Below, one piece after another: positions 8,821-16,872 of a stretch of 49,405 nt of DNA. The notes beneath the pieces are model-generated. The model was not told the origin of the DNA and did no database searches. It worked only from the letters and a program-made list of their open reading frames with translations. This DNA is from CAZZKE01 sp964655005 (GTDB taxonomy: Bacteria > Pseudomonadota > Alphaproteobacteria > Rhodospirillales > JABHCV01). Every line of letters begins with the position of its first letter. Within the stretch, counting starts at the first letter, position 1. Position numbers and translations under genes: made by a program. The stretch covers positions 1 to 49,405 of the forward strand of contig CAZZKE010000015.1 in NCBI GenBank assembly GCA_964655005.1, written 5' to 3'.

Positions 8821-9276
8821 TCATGCGCTCGATTTTTCCCGCCAACCGCCATGTTCCGTCTGTTGCAGGTATTTCAGGCCGAAGCCCATATCCTTGTAGG
8901 CTTTCCAGCGCTCCCGCGCGGCGCCGACCTGGGCGCCGTCATTGCCGTCGAACAGTTCGAAACAGCGTTCATAGTCCCCGACATCGGCGCTGGTCGCGCC
9001 GTCGGTTAAAAACAGGAAGGTCGCGCCATTGGGGTTCTCCCCGTCCGGGCTCAGCCAGATCGGCTGATCCTGCGCCCGACCGTCCCTGGCGGTGCCGTGG
9101 GGCAGCCACGAATCTTGCTCGTAAGTCCAGAGAACATTGTTCAGTTGTTCGGCCCGCGCCGCGGAATCGACCAGCACCAGCGCCCGCCCGCCGGCCTCCA
9201 GCGTTTTCTCCAGCAGCTTCGGCAAAGCCCTTTCGAGCGGCCAGAGTTGCAGGTGATAGAACGATACCTGGGTCAC
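8821..9276 (-). CDS. holC: DNA polymerase III chi subunit
   Basis: HolC is the chi subunit of the clamp loader; it bridges the polymerase III holoenzyme to single-strand-binding protein. The 151-residue protein has the family start MTQVSFYHLQLWPLERALPKLLEK, then RALVLVDSAARAEQLNNVLWTYEQDSWLPHG, IWLS, FLFLTDG, FELFDGND and RWKAYKDMGFGLKYLQQ, in the expected order. The start codon is GTG. The stop-to-start gap from pepA is only 7 bases, so the two are likely co-transcribed, a pairing widespread in alphaproteobacteria. Confidence 0.93.
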   Translation of the reverse strand: MTQVSFYHLQLWPLERALPKLLEKTLEAGGRALVLVDSAARAEQLNNVLWTYEQDSWLPHGTARDGRAQDQPIWLSPDGENPNGATFLFLTDGATSADVGDYERCFELFDGNDGAQVGAARERWKAYKDMGFGLKYLQQTEHGGWREKSSA

Positions 9277-9283
9277 CCCTGGT

Positions 9284-10792
9284 TCACTTTTTCTCGTAGT
9301 TGTCGGCGACCAGACGGTCGAGCAGACGGACCCCGAACGCGGTGCCGCCCTTGGGCACGGTCGGCTTGTCCTTGGCCGCCCAGGTCACCCCGGCGATATC
9401 CAGATGCGCCCACGGGGTCTTATCGACGAACCGTTGCAGGAACTGCGCCGCGGTGATCGATCCGGCCCCGCGACCGCCGGAAATATTTTTCATATCGGCC
9501 GAGTCGGATTTCAGCGTCTTGTCGTAGGCATCGCCCAGGGGCAACCGCCACAGGTCTTCGCCTACGGCTTCACCGGCGGCGAACAACTCGCCCGCCAATT
9601 TGTCGTTATTGGAAAACAGACCGGCCTTTTCAGCACCCAGGCAAATAATGATAGCCCCGGTTAAAGTCGCCAGATCGACCATGAATTTCGGCTTGAAGCG
9701 TTCCTTGGTGTACCACAGCGCATCGGCTAGCACCAGGCGGCCCTCGGCGTCGGTGTTGAGCACTTCGATGGTCTGGCCGGACATCGAAGTAACGATATCG
9801 CCGGGGCGCTGGGCGGCGCCGGAAGGCATGTTTTCAACCAGGCCGACGACGCCGACGGCGTTAACCCTGGCCTTGCGCCCGGCCAGCGCCTTGAGCAGGC
9901 CGATGACCACGCCGGAACCGCCCATGTCCCATTTCATGTCTTCCATACCGCCCGAAGGCTTGATTGAAATGCCGCCGCTGTCAAAGGTTACGCCCTTGCC
10001 GACGAAGGCGATCGGCTGTTCCGTCTTGCCCTTGGTTTTCGGCAGGCCGTTCCACTGCATGACCACCACCCTGGATTCCCGCTCGCTGCCCTGGCCGACG
10101 CCCAGCAGCGCCCCCATGCCCAGCTTCTTCATCTGCGCCTCGCCCAGCACACTGACCTTGACGCCCAGCTTGCTTAAGCCCTGCGCCTGTTTGGCCAGGG
10201 TTTCCGGATACAGGATATTGGCCGGTTCCGAGACCAGATCGCGGGTCATGAAGACGCCATCGGCGACTTTGTCCTGGTCGGCGAAAGAGGCGCGCGCCCT
10301 GGCCGGCCCGGCGACGATGAATTTCAGGCCTTTCAGGCTCGGCTTGTCGTGGGCGCTTTCCCTGGTCAGATATTTGTCGAACCGGTACGAACGAAGACGG
10401 GCGCCAAATGCTATTTCGGCGGCCATTTCGGCGGCGTTCAGGGGGCATTTGTCAATGGCGTCGACCACCACCTGGGCCGAACCATGGCCCTTGGTGGCCA
10501 GCGCCGCATAGATGTGTCCGCCGAGCGCCTGCATCCGCCTGGCGTCAATTTCCTCCGGCTTGCCCAGGCCGACCATCAGGACCCGGTCAAGCTTGACACC
10601 GGCCGGGGCCAGAACGGTCAGGGTATGCCCTTTCGATCCTTTGAAACGGCTGGCCTTGATGGCGCGACTCAGCGCCCCGCCCGTGCTTTTGTCCAGCGCC
10701 TTGGCGCCGGCGGTTAATTTACGACCTTCCATGACCCCGACGACGGCGACGCCGGTTTGCGGTTGCGCCGGACTGGCGAAGGTTATTTTCAT
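9284..10792 (-). CDS. pepA: Leucyl aminopeptidase (M17)
   Basis: PepA is a cytosolic, two-metal hexameric aminopeptidase that removes N-terminal residues from peptides. The C-terminal catalytic domain has the metal-binding segment FVGKGVTFDSGGISIKP, MKWDMGGSG, and the family signature NTDAEGRLVLADAL. LATLTGAI and GGRGAGSITAAQFLQRFV follow. The N-terminal domain is the more variable M17 macro-like fold. The 502 residues match the family. It sits upstream of holC on the minus strand; the ATG at 10792 has no strong ribosome-binding site. Confidence 0.96.
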   Translation of the reverse strand: MKITFASPAQPQTGVAVVGVMEGRKLTAGAKALDKSTGGALSRAIKASRFKGSKGHTLTVLAPAGVKLDRVLMVGLGKPEEIDARRMQALGGHIYAALATKGHGSAQVVVDAIDKCPLNAAEMAAEIAFGARLRSYRFDKYLTRESAHDKPSLKGLKFIVAGPARARASFADQDKVADGVFMTRDLVSEPANILYPETLAKQAQGLSKLGVKVSVLGEAQMKKLGMGALLGVGQGSERESRVVVMQWNGLPKTKGKTEQPIAFVGKGVTFDSGGISIKPSGGMEDMKWDMGGSGVVIGLLKALAGRKARVNAVGVVGLVENMPSGAAQRPGDIVTSMSGQTIEVLNTDAEGRLVLADALWYTKERFKPKFMVDLATLTGAIIICLGAEKAGLFSNNDKLAGELFAAGEAVGEDLWRLPLGDAYDKTLKSDSADMKNISGGRGAGSITAAQFLQRFVDKTPWAHLDIAGVTWAAKDKPTVPKGGTAFGVRLLDRLVADNYEKK

Positions 10793-10819
10793 TTGCGGGG
10801 GTCCTAGCTGTTTATAGTT

Positions 10820-11176
10820 TTATAATTTGATGACCACGGCCATCAACTGATTCCAGATTTCCAGATCGTCCGGATCGGCGTCGATATCGTCTTCATTTAT
10901 CATTTGCTGGTTTATATCTATCTGCCGCTGCACCTGCACCTTGACTTCGGCCAGGTGTTCATCGGACGGGTCGCTGATGTTGACCTTGCCATCGAAATAC
11001 ATGTCGGCGCGTTCCATCATCGGCAGTTTTTCGATCTTGGCCTCGATATCTCGCCATTGCTGATACCAGGCGTCGTAAATTCCGGATTCCGCCTTGAAGC
11101 CGGATTCCTCCATCTGTTCATCCAGCCCGCCCATCAGGGCGAGGAATTCATGAACGCTTAACGTCAATATGCGCAC
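10820..11176 (-). CDS. Small acidic protein of unknown function
   Basis: I do not recognise this 118-residue protein. It reads as a soluble, strongly acidic protein (segments DEQMEESG, INEDDIDADPDDLE) without signal peptide, membrane helix or cysteines. It contains a tryptophan/tyrosine patch (IYDAWYQQWRDIEAKI) and probable helices throughout. The frame starts at a GTG with GAGG about 9 bases upstream. The next gene, pepA, starts 27 bases after its stop, so it could head a pepA-holC operon. Codon use looks like that of its neighbours and argues for a real gene, but function cannot be assigned. Confidence 0.65.
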   Translation of the reverse strand: MRILTLSVHEFLALMGGLDEQMEESGFKAESGIYDAWYQQWRDIEAKIEKLPMMERADMYFDGKVNISDPSDEHLAEVKVQVQRQIDINQQMINEDDIDADPDDLEIWNQLMAVVIKL

Positions 11177-11245
11177 GGGCTTGGTCCTCGTAATGCTTTT
11201 CCACAGTCAGGGCAATCTGCCCGATTCTTTAATAACGATCAAATT

Positions 11246-11279
11246 ATCTGCCCTGAAGCGATTCCACTTCAAGGCAGAT
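11246..11279 (-). terminator. Candidate terminator after amrS
   Basis: A 13-base inverted repeat with one mismatch (11246-11258 with 11267-11279) and an 8-base loop lies 36 bases past the amrS stop. On the minus strand it is followed by ATAATTT-type sequence, only moderately T-rich. A second short hairpin (GGGCA/TGCCC, 11210-11222) lies between it and the next gene. The structure would end the amrS transcript before the small unknown gene. Confidence 0.55.
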
Positions 11280-11314
11280 TGATAGCACGAAAGCTTTATA
11301 TTTCGGAACGCCTA

Positions 11315-12421
11315 TCATGCCTGCAATCGCACCGGCATCCGCTTCGCCCCCCAGGTCCCCGGTGGGCCATCGAACACCCCGGCGCATCGGGTTCCGCATT
11401 TTGCGCAGCGACCGTCATCGGTCAGATTCCATACCGAAAGCACATACCAGTCCCGCCCGATCAGCCGTTCCCCGCAGCCATGACAATAGGTGCTTTCGCC
11501 TTCGAAATCATGGACGTTGCCGGTATAGGCGTAGCGGACGCCGTTTTCCAGCGCGATCGAACGGGCCATGGTCAGGGTCGATTTCGCGGTCGGCGGCGTC
11601 GCCATCATTTTCCAATCCGGGTGGAAGGCAGAAAAATGCATGGGAACGTCCGGGCCAAGTTCTTTCACCACCCATTTCGTCATGGCGGCGATTTCTTCCG
11701 GCGAATCGTTTTCACCGGGAATCAGCAGCGTCGTCGTCTCAACCCAGACATCGGTTTGTCGTTTAAGATATTTCAACGTATCGAGCACCTCCGCCAGGCC
11801 GCCCGAACACAGGCGCCCGTAGAAATTCTCGGTGAACGCCTTCAGGTCGATATTAACGGCGTCCATATGCTCATAAAACTCGGCCCTCGGTTCCGGGCAC
11901 ACGTAACCGGACGATACGGCGACGTTTTTTATACCCTGGGCGTGGCAGGCCTTGGCCACATCGATGGCGTATTCGTGGAATATGATCGGATCGTTGTAAG
12001 TATAGGCGACCGAGCGCGAACCGGTCTCGAGCGCCGCCTCGGCGATCATTCCGGGACTGGCGGCATCCTGTAATCTATCGAACTCGCGGGACTTGCTGAT
12101 ATCCCAGTTCTGGCAGTACTTGCAGGTCAGATTACAGCCCGCCGTGCCGAAGCTGAACACCGGGGAACCGGGCAAGAAATGGTTCAGGGGTTTTTTCTCT
12201 ATGGGGTCGACGCAGAAGCCGCTGGACCGACCGTAGGACGTTAGCACGATCCCGCCATTATCGCAGGCGCGCACGAAACACAGGCCACGCTGGCCATCGC
12301 GCAACCTGCAAAAACGCGGACACAGGTCGCACTGCACCCGGCCATTGTCTAAGGCATGCCAGTAGCGACCGGGAAAATGACCGCCCGTCGTATCCAGTGA
12401 AACGTTTTCATTCATTATCAT
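11315..12421 (-). CDS. amrS: AmmeMemoRadiSam system radical SAM enzyme AmrS
   Basis: This is a radical S-adenosylmethionine enzyme of the AmmeMemoRadiSam group, whose substrate is unknown. The 368 residues hold an N-terminal four-cysteine set (C31, C34, C38, C48 in CDLCPRFC and GLCFVR). The radical-SAM CxxxCxxC motif is at C96, C100 and C103 (GCNLTCKYCQNW). A C-terminal zinc-ribbon-like set (CHGCGERLIGR at 313-323, then C339, C342, C346) is characteristic of the family and separates it from pyruvate formate-lyase activating enzymes. It is divergent from the cyclase and Memo-AMMECR1 genes across an 84-base gap. The start is MIMNEN at 12421, with 12415 as alternative. Confidence 0.93.
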   Translation of the reverse strand: MIMNENVSLDTTGGHFPGRYWHALDNGRVQCDLCPRFCRLRDGQRGLCFVRACDNGGIVLTSYGRSSGFCVDPIEKKPLNHFLPGSPVFSFGTAGCNLTCKYCQNWDISKSREFDRLQDAASPGMIAEAALETGSRSVAYTYNDPIIFHEYAIDVAKACHAQGIKNVAVSSGYVCPEPRAEFYEHMDAVNIDLKAFTENFYGRLCSGGLAEVLDTLKYLKRQTDVWVETTTLLIPGENDSPEEIAAMTKWVVKELGPDVPMHFSAFHPDWKMMATPPTAKSTLTMARSIALENGVRYAYTGNVHDFEGESTYCHGCGERLIGRDWYVLSVWNLTDDGRCAKCGTRCAGVFDGPPGTWGAKRMPVRLQA

Positions 12422-12505
12422 GAAATATGGCGCAATGCCGGTTTCGTCAACGCGCCAGACTTCGCCAAAGCTGGTATTTCCCGTTCAACATCATATATTC
12501 CCCAG

Positions 12506-14314
12506 ATGTCCGTCCGTCGAAAAACCCGCATCCCGATCAACGTCATCGCCGTTCTGGGCCTGGGCGTACTGGTCGCCGCCGCTATCGCCAGCGTACTTTT
12601 TCTTGGCCTGTCGGCGGCCCGGAAGAACACCACCGAGTTGCTGACTGACAAGGCCAGGATCTCGATTGAGGTAATCACCGGCCAGATCGACCGCCAACTG
12701 GAACCGGTACAATACCAGGGGGAATGGATCGCCGATGCGATCAGGCAGGGGCGTATTTCCATTGATGACGACGGGCAATTAAAAGTTTTTCTGGAAGGCG
12801 CCGTAGCGGCGACGCCGCAGGTTTCGGCGGTCGGCTTCGTTCGCCCCGACGGCGCCATGACCGCATATATCCGCAAGGACAGGAAAGCCGCCGATATGTC
12901 CTGGCCGCAAGGCGAGCGATACCGGGTCCTGCTGGAACAAACCAAACACCTGACGGCTCCGGTCTGGCGAGGGCCGCTCTGGTCGGAAGACCTGGGCGAG
13001 ATGATCGTCATCCAGCAAACACCCATTCGCAGGGATGGCCGGCTGCTGGGCGTCCTTAACCTGACGGTGCCGATAGCCGGGCTGTCCAGATTCCTTGCCA
13101 ACAAGGCGCTGGCGGATTTGGTGCCATTCATTATTTACGACCGGACCCGGCTGATCGCCCACCCGTTCCTGATTAACTGGCGTCCGACCGACCCGCAAAA
13201 CGCCGAGGTGCCGGATTTCGCCAACCTGGGTGACAAAATCCTGACCCATATATGGGATCCGCCATCCAAAGAGCTCGGCTTGCTGCTTAATTTCAGGGGA
13301 AGGCATACCGGCAAAACCAAACTGAATCTCGTTACCATCGGTCAATTTCAGTACATATACATTTACCAGGAAATCAATAAATACGGCCAAAAACCCTGGA
13401 CGGTGGGCCTGTATCTGAATACCGAAGCCGTTGACAAACAGGTAGATCGCCTGGGTGTCACGCTTATTGTCGGCATCGGTTTTTTCATCGTTACCCTGAC
13501 GCTGGCGGTAATCGGCGGCAGGTGGGTCAGCGAACCGGTACGGGCCATCGCCGTAGCCGCCGGCAAGGTCCGCAAAGGCGACTTGCAGCAGGTCCCGATG
13601 CTCCGGCCCAGCCGCATACTGGAACTGGATCTGGCCGCCCGGTCTTTTAATGAGATGGTCGATGGCCTGCGCGAAAGCCAGATGATCCGCCAGGCCCTGG
13701 GCCGCTATGTGCCGGAGAAAGTCGCCGAATCCCTGTTGGCCGACGGCGGCAGCATCAAAACCATCGAGACGGAAGCCACCGTGCTGTTTTCCGATATCGA
13801 GAATTTCACGGAAATGACCGAGCATCTGGGTCCGGAAGGCATCGTCACCCTGCTCAACGACTATTTTTCGGAAATGGTGGCGATCCTGGAACGCCATGGC
13901 GGCGTCGTTACACAGTTCCAGGGCGACGCCATCCTGGCCACCTTCAACGTACCCATCGGCGACCCGGATCACGCCGCCAACGCCCTGCAAGCGGCAATTG
14001 AAATGCAACAGGCCGGCGGCAAGCGGACCTTCGGCGGCCACCGGGTCGGGGCCCGTATCGGCATCAACACCGGCATGGTGATTGCCGGCGCCGTCGGCGC
14101 CCGTGGGCGGCTCAACTACACGGTGCACGGTGACACGGTTAACCTGGCGGCCCGCATCGAAGCCCTGAACAAGGATTACGGGACCAGAATTCTGACCACC
14201 GAATCGACGGCGGCCAAGGCCCGGGGGTTACCCCTGAAGCGGATCGGCGAAATTCCCATTCGCGGCCAGTCGGGCGCGGTCGTCGTGTATCAGCTTGAGG
14301 TCGATAAACAATGA
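12506..14314 (+). CDS. Membrane-bound class III adenylate/guanylate cyclase with periplasmic sensor domain
   Basis: This likely makes a cyclic nucleotide (cAMP or cGMP) in response to an external signal. The 602-residue protein has a transmembrane helix at about 11-35 and a periplasmic domain of about 280 residues resembling double Cache sensors. A second helix follows at about 317-338, then a HAMP-like linker (about 340-395) and a C-terminal class III cyclase domain. Metal aspartates are D430 (LFSDIENFT) and D474 (FQGDAILATF). Transition-state residues are N546 and R550 (VNLAAR). The position that is usually Lys for adenine recognition is Gln (Q470), with Thr539 at the partner position, so base specificity cannot be read off. 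Its stop overlaps the next gene's start (ATGA). Confidence 0.92.
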   Translation: MSVRRKTRIPINVIAVLGLGVLVAAAIASVLFLGLSAARKNTTELLTDKARISIEVITGQIDRQLEPVQYQGEWIADAIRQGRISIDDDGQLKVFLEGAVAATPQVSAVGFVRPDGAMTAYIRKDRKAADMSWPQGERYRVLLEQTKHLTAPVWRGPLWSEDLGEMIVIQQTPIRRDGRLLGVLNLTVPIAGLSRFLANKALADLVPFIIYDRTRLIAHPFLINWRPTDPQNAEVPDFANLGDKILTHIWDPPSKELGLLLNFRGRHTGKTKLNLVTIGQFQYIYIYQEINKYGQKPWTVGLYLNTEAVDKQVDRLGVTLIVGIGFFIVTLTLAVIGGRWVSEPVRAIAVAAGKVRKGDLQQVPMLRPSRILELDLAARSFNEMVDGLRESQMIRQALGRYVPEKVAESLLADGGSIKTIETEATVLFSDIENFTEMTEHLGPEGIVTLLNDYFSEMVAILERHGGVVTQFQGDAILATFNVPIGDPDHAANALQAAIEMQQAGGKRTFGGHRVGARIGINTGMVIAGAVGARGRLNYTVHGDTVNLAARIEALNKDYGTRILTTESTAAKARGLPLKRIGEIPIRGQSGAVVVYQLEVDKQ

Positions 14315-15741
14315 CGGCCCCGCATTCACTTTCGCGCCCTGCCGCAGTCGCCGGCGCGTTTTATCCGGGTGACGCCAGCGCCCTCGACGGCGCGGTCCGG
14401 GGGTATCTGGCCAAGGCATCGGACGCCGCCGGAACGGTGGCGCCGAAGGCTATCGTCGTGCCGCACGCCGGTTATGTTTATTCCGGGGCGCTGGCGGCGC
14501 GGGTGTTCGCCATGCTGCAACCGGCAGCCGACAAAATCAACCGGGTGGTCCTGCTCGGCCCCTGCCACCGGGTGCCGCTGCGCGGCCTGGCCGCAAGCGC
14601 CGCCACCGCCTTCGCCACGCCGCTTGGCGACGTTCCGATCGATATGACCGGCCTCGAAAAGGTCCTGAAACTGCCTATGGTTCAGATTTCCGAGGAGAGC
14701 CACGCCCAGGAACACAGCCTGGAAGTACAACTGCCTTTTTTACAGGTGATGCTTGCTGATTTCAGCCTGTTGCCGCTGGTCGTCGGCGACGCCACCGGCG
14801 GCCAGATCGCCGATGTTCTCGACGCTGTCTGGGGCGGTCCCGAGACCCTGATCGTAATATCATCCGACCTGAGCCACTTCCTGGATTACGACGGCGCCCA
14901 CCGGATCGACGCCAAAACCCGCGCCGCCATCGAACGGTTGGACCCCGATTCCATCGGCGACGAACAGGCCTGCGGCCGGATACCGTTGAAGGGCCTTCTC
15001 GAAGCGGCCAGACGCCGGGATATGCGGGTCGAAACCGTGGGTCTGTGCAATTCCGGCGACACCGCAGGCGACCGCGACAGGGTGGTCGGGTATGGCGGCT
15101 GGGCCTTCTTTGAAAAGGATACTGGCGATTTTGAAAACCGCACCCGGCGACTTATCGAACAATACCCGACAGACTTGCTGGAGACTGCCGCCGCCTCGAT
15201 TCGCCATGGCCTGGACTTCGCGACGCCCCTGACCGTAGCGCCTGCTGATTACCCCCCGGACCTGGCCGAAAACGGCGCCTGTTTCGTTACGCTTAAACAC
15301 GGCGAGCGGCTGCGCGGCTGTATCGGGTCGCCGGAAGCCTACCGGCCCTTGATCGTCGATGTCGCCGAAAATGGCTACTCTGCCGGCTTCCGCGATCCCC
15401 GCTTTCCAGCCCTGCGGCGCGATGAACTAACAGGCCTGAACCTCGCCATATCGCTGTTGAGCCCGTCCGCCCCGATACCGTTCGACGGCGAGGCGGACCT
15501 GCTTGCGCAATTGCGACCGGGAATCGACGGCCTGATTATCGAAGATCGCGGCCGGCGGGCGCTGTTCCTGCCATCGGTCTGGGAACAGTTACCCGACCCG
15601 GTTGATTTTCTGGGCCATCTAAGGAACAAGGCGGGCCTGGCCGCCGATCACTGGTCGGCGACATTCACCGCCCGGCGTTTCATCGCCGCAGAAATCGCCG
15701 CCACCGATCATGGCGGTTCCGACAGGTTATGGAAAATCTGA
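14311..15741 (+). CDS. AmmeMemoRadiSam fusion protein: Memo (AmrB) plus AMMECR1 (AmrA)
   Basis: This is a two-domain fusion of unknown biochemical role. The N-terminal Memo domain (about 5-268) is related to class III extradiol dioxygenases. It keeps the putative metal and active-site residues H52 (VVPHAGYVYSG), H86 (LGPCH), H189 (SSDLSHF) and C221. The C-terminal AMMECR1 domain (about 278-470) has the invariant LRGCIG at 334-339, plus RDPRFPAL and LFLPSVWEQ. The 476 residues fit the sum of the two families. It overlaps the cyclase gene by four bases, implying translational coupling, and the third partner, amrS, is divergent upstream. Separate amrA and amrB genes are also known in other genomes. 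Confidence 0.93.
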   Translation: MTAPHSLSRPAAVAGAFYPGDASALDGAVRGYLAKASDAAGTVAPKAIVVPHAGYVYSGALAARVFAMLQPAADKINRVVLLGPCHRVPLRGLAASAATAFATPLGDVPIDMTGLEKVLKLPMVQISEESHAQEHSLEVQLPFLQVMLADFSLLPLVVGDATGGQIADVLDAVWGGPETLIVISSDLSHFLDYDGAHRIDAKTRAAIERLDPDSIGDEQACGRIPLKGLLEAARRRDMRVETVGLCNSGDTAGDRDRVVGYGGWAFFEKDTGDFENRTRRLIEQYPTDLLETAAASIRHGLDFATPLTVAPADYPPDLAENGACFVTLKHGERLRGCIGSPEAYRPLIVDVAENGYSAGFRDPRFPALRRDELTGLNLAISLLSPSAPIPFDGEADLLAQLRPGIDGLIIEDRGRRALFLPSVWEQLPDPVDFLGHLRNKAGLAADHWSATFTARRFIAAEIAATDHGGSDRLWKI

Positions 15742-15840
15742 AACGGGCATGGGCGGGCCGCAAATTTTACATCTTGGTCGGGGAGCGGGTTGTTTATATG
15801 CTGGCGCCGAAAATTCAATTTCCAATTCGGGAGTACGGAC

Positions 15841-16626
15841 TTGACCCTTAACATCACTATCGCGCTGATGGAACAGGTCGGCGAACTGGCGAAGAAGGCC
15901 GGTCTGGCGATCATGGATATCTACAACACCGATTTCGAAGTCGATCACAAGGCCGACTCATCGCCGGTGACCGAGGCCGATCGCATCGCCGAACAGATTA
16001 TTATCCAGGGTATTCGCGAAGGCATTACCGCCAGTTTTCCAATCGTCGGCGAGGAAGCGTTCGCCGCCGGTCAGGCCCCCGACGTCGGGACCGGGCCGTT
16101 CTGGCTGGTCGATGCCCTGGACGGGACCAAAAGCTTTATTACCAAAAGCCATGAATTCACCGTTAACATCGCCCTGATCGAAACCGGAAAACCGGTCCTG
16201 GGGGTAGTCCACGCGCCGGCCCTTGGCGATACCTACTGGGGCTGCTCCAGCGGCGCATTCGCCGAAATGAAGGACCAGCCGGCAAAAAGCATTTCCTGCC
16301 GGACGCCCGCCGACGACGGTATGGTCGTGGTCGCCAGCCGCAACCACCGGACGCCGGAACTGGAAGCCTTCATAAGCGATTTGAAGGTCAAGAGCTCGAC
16401 CGGCGCCGGCAGTTCGCTGAAGTTTTGCCTGGTCGCCTCTGGCGAAGCCGATATCTACCCGCGGCTGGGCCGCACAATGGAATGGGACACCGCCGCCGGA
16501 CACGCCGTGGTCACCGCCGCCGGCGGCTCGGTACGCAAGCTGGACGGCACCCCCCTGAGCTATGGCAAGCCCGGAATGGACAATCCCGATTTTGTCGTCA
16601 GGGGACTGGATAAGGAAGCCTCGTAG
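15841..16626 (+). CDS. cysQ: 3'(2'),5'-bisphosphate nucleotidase, CysQ type
   Basis: This Mg-dependent phosphatase of the inositol monophosphatase superfamily probably hydrolyses 3'-phosphoadenosine 5'-phosphate, a by-product of sulfate assimilation. Motifs are SSPVTEADRIAE, FPIVGEEAF, WLVDALDGTKSFI (metal site DxxDGT), and the C-terminal MEWDTAAGHAVVTAAGG. The TTG at 15841 is chosen because GGGAG lies 7 bases upstream and the N-terminus LTLNITIALMEQVGELAKKAG aligns with the family. The ATG at 15790 would add 17 unlike residues. An inositol-phosphatase activity cannot be excluded from sequence alone. The 99-base gap before it holds no clear feature. Confidence 0.88.
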   Translation: MTLNITIALMEQVGELAKKAGLAIMDIYNTDFEVDHKADSSPVTEADRIAEQIIIQGIREGITASFPIVGEEAFAAGQAPDVGTGPFWLVDALDGTKSFITKSHEFTVNIALIETGKPVLGVVHAPALGDTYWGCSSGAFAEMKDQPAKSISCRTPADDGMVVVASRNHRTPELEAFISDLKVKSSTGAGSSLKFCLVASGEADIYPRLGRTMEWDTAAGHAVVTAAGGSVRKLDGTPLSYGKPGMDNPDFVVRGLDKEAS

Positions 16627-16684
16627 TCACTTTTTTTGTATTTTCAAGGCTTGACGCCCCGCCGTCGCAGGCGCACTATTAGAC

Positions 16685-16825
16685 CGTGGTTAGGGTTTTT
16701 TACCCGCCACGAATTAGCCGCCGTAATTCTTTACGGTGACTGCAGCGCAGGGTCATTACCGCGGATGGCCCGGCCAAAAGCAGCAAGTGAGTACAAAGAG
16801 CCGTTGGCTGGTCCGGCGGCTCTTT
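16685..16825 (+). ncRNA. Candidate structured leader or small RNA upstream of tsaC
   Basis: The 246-base gap between cysQ and tsaC contains stacked hairpins on the plus strand. The first pairs CGTGG with CCACG (16685-16711) with an inner GGGT/ACCC. The second is a perfect CCGTAA-TTCT-TTACGG stem-loop (16721-16736). The last is a terminator-like stem at 16795-16825. A TTGACG hexamer about 32 bases upstream of the first stem could be a -35 element. The region is not recognised as 6S, SRP, tmRNA or a named riboswitch. It could be an independent small RNA ending at the terminator or an attenuating leader of tsaC. Confidence 0.45.
16795..16825 (+). terminator. Intrinsic terminator between cysQ and tsaC
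   Basis: AAAGAGCCG (16795-16803) pairs perfectly with CGGCTCTTT (16817-16825) across a 13-base loop, and the 3' arm itself ends in TTT followed by ATTGTAT. It lies 47 bases before the tsaC ATG, so tsaC either has a promoter after it or depends on read-through. Confidence 0.65.
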
Positions 16826-16872
16826 ATTGTATAGCAACCTGTATCCAAATGCAGTTTGATCCGGGCGGCGTC

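Noticed and set aside
12779..14128. 449-codon open frame antisense to the cyclase gene
   Set aside because: The plus strand encodes clear cyclase motifs; the antisense translation is low-complexity and unlike any family.
16636..16872. 79-codon upstream extension of tsaC
   Set aside because: It crosses an intrinsic terminator and several hairpins and has no similarity to Sua5/YrdC N-termini.
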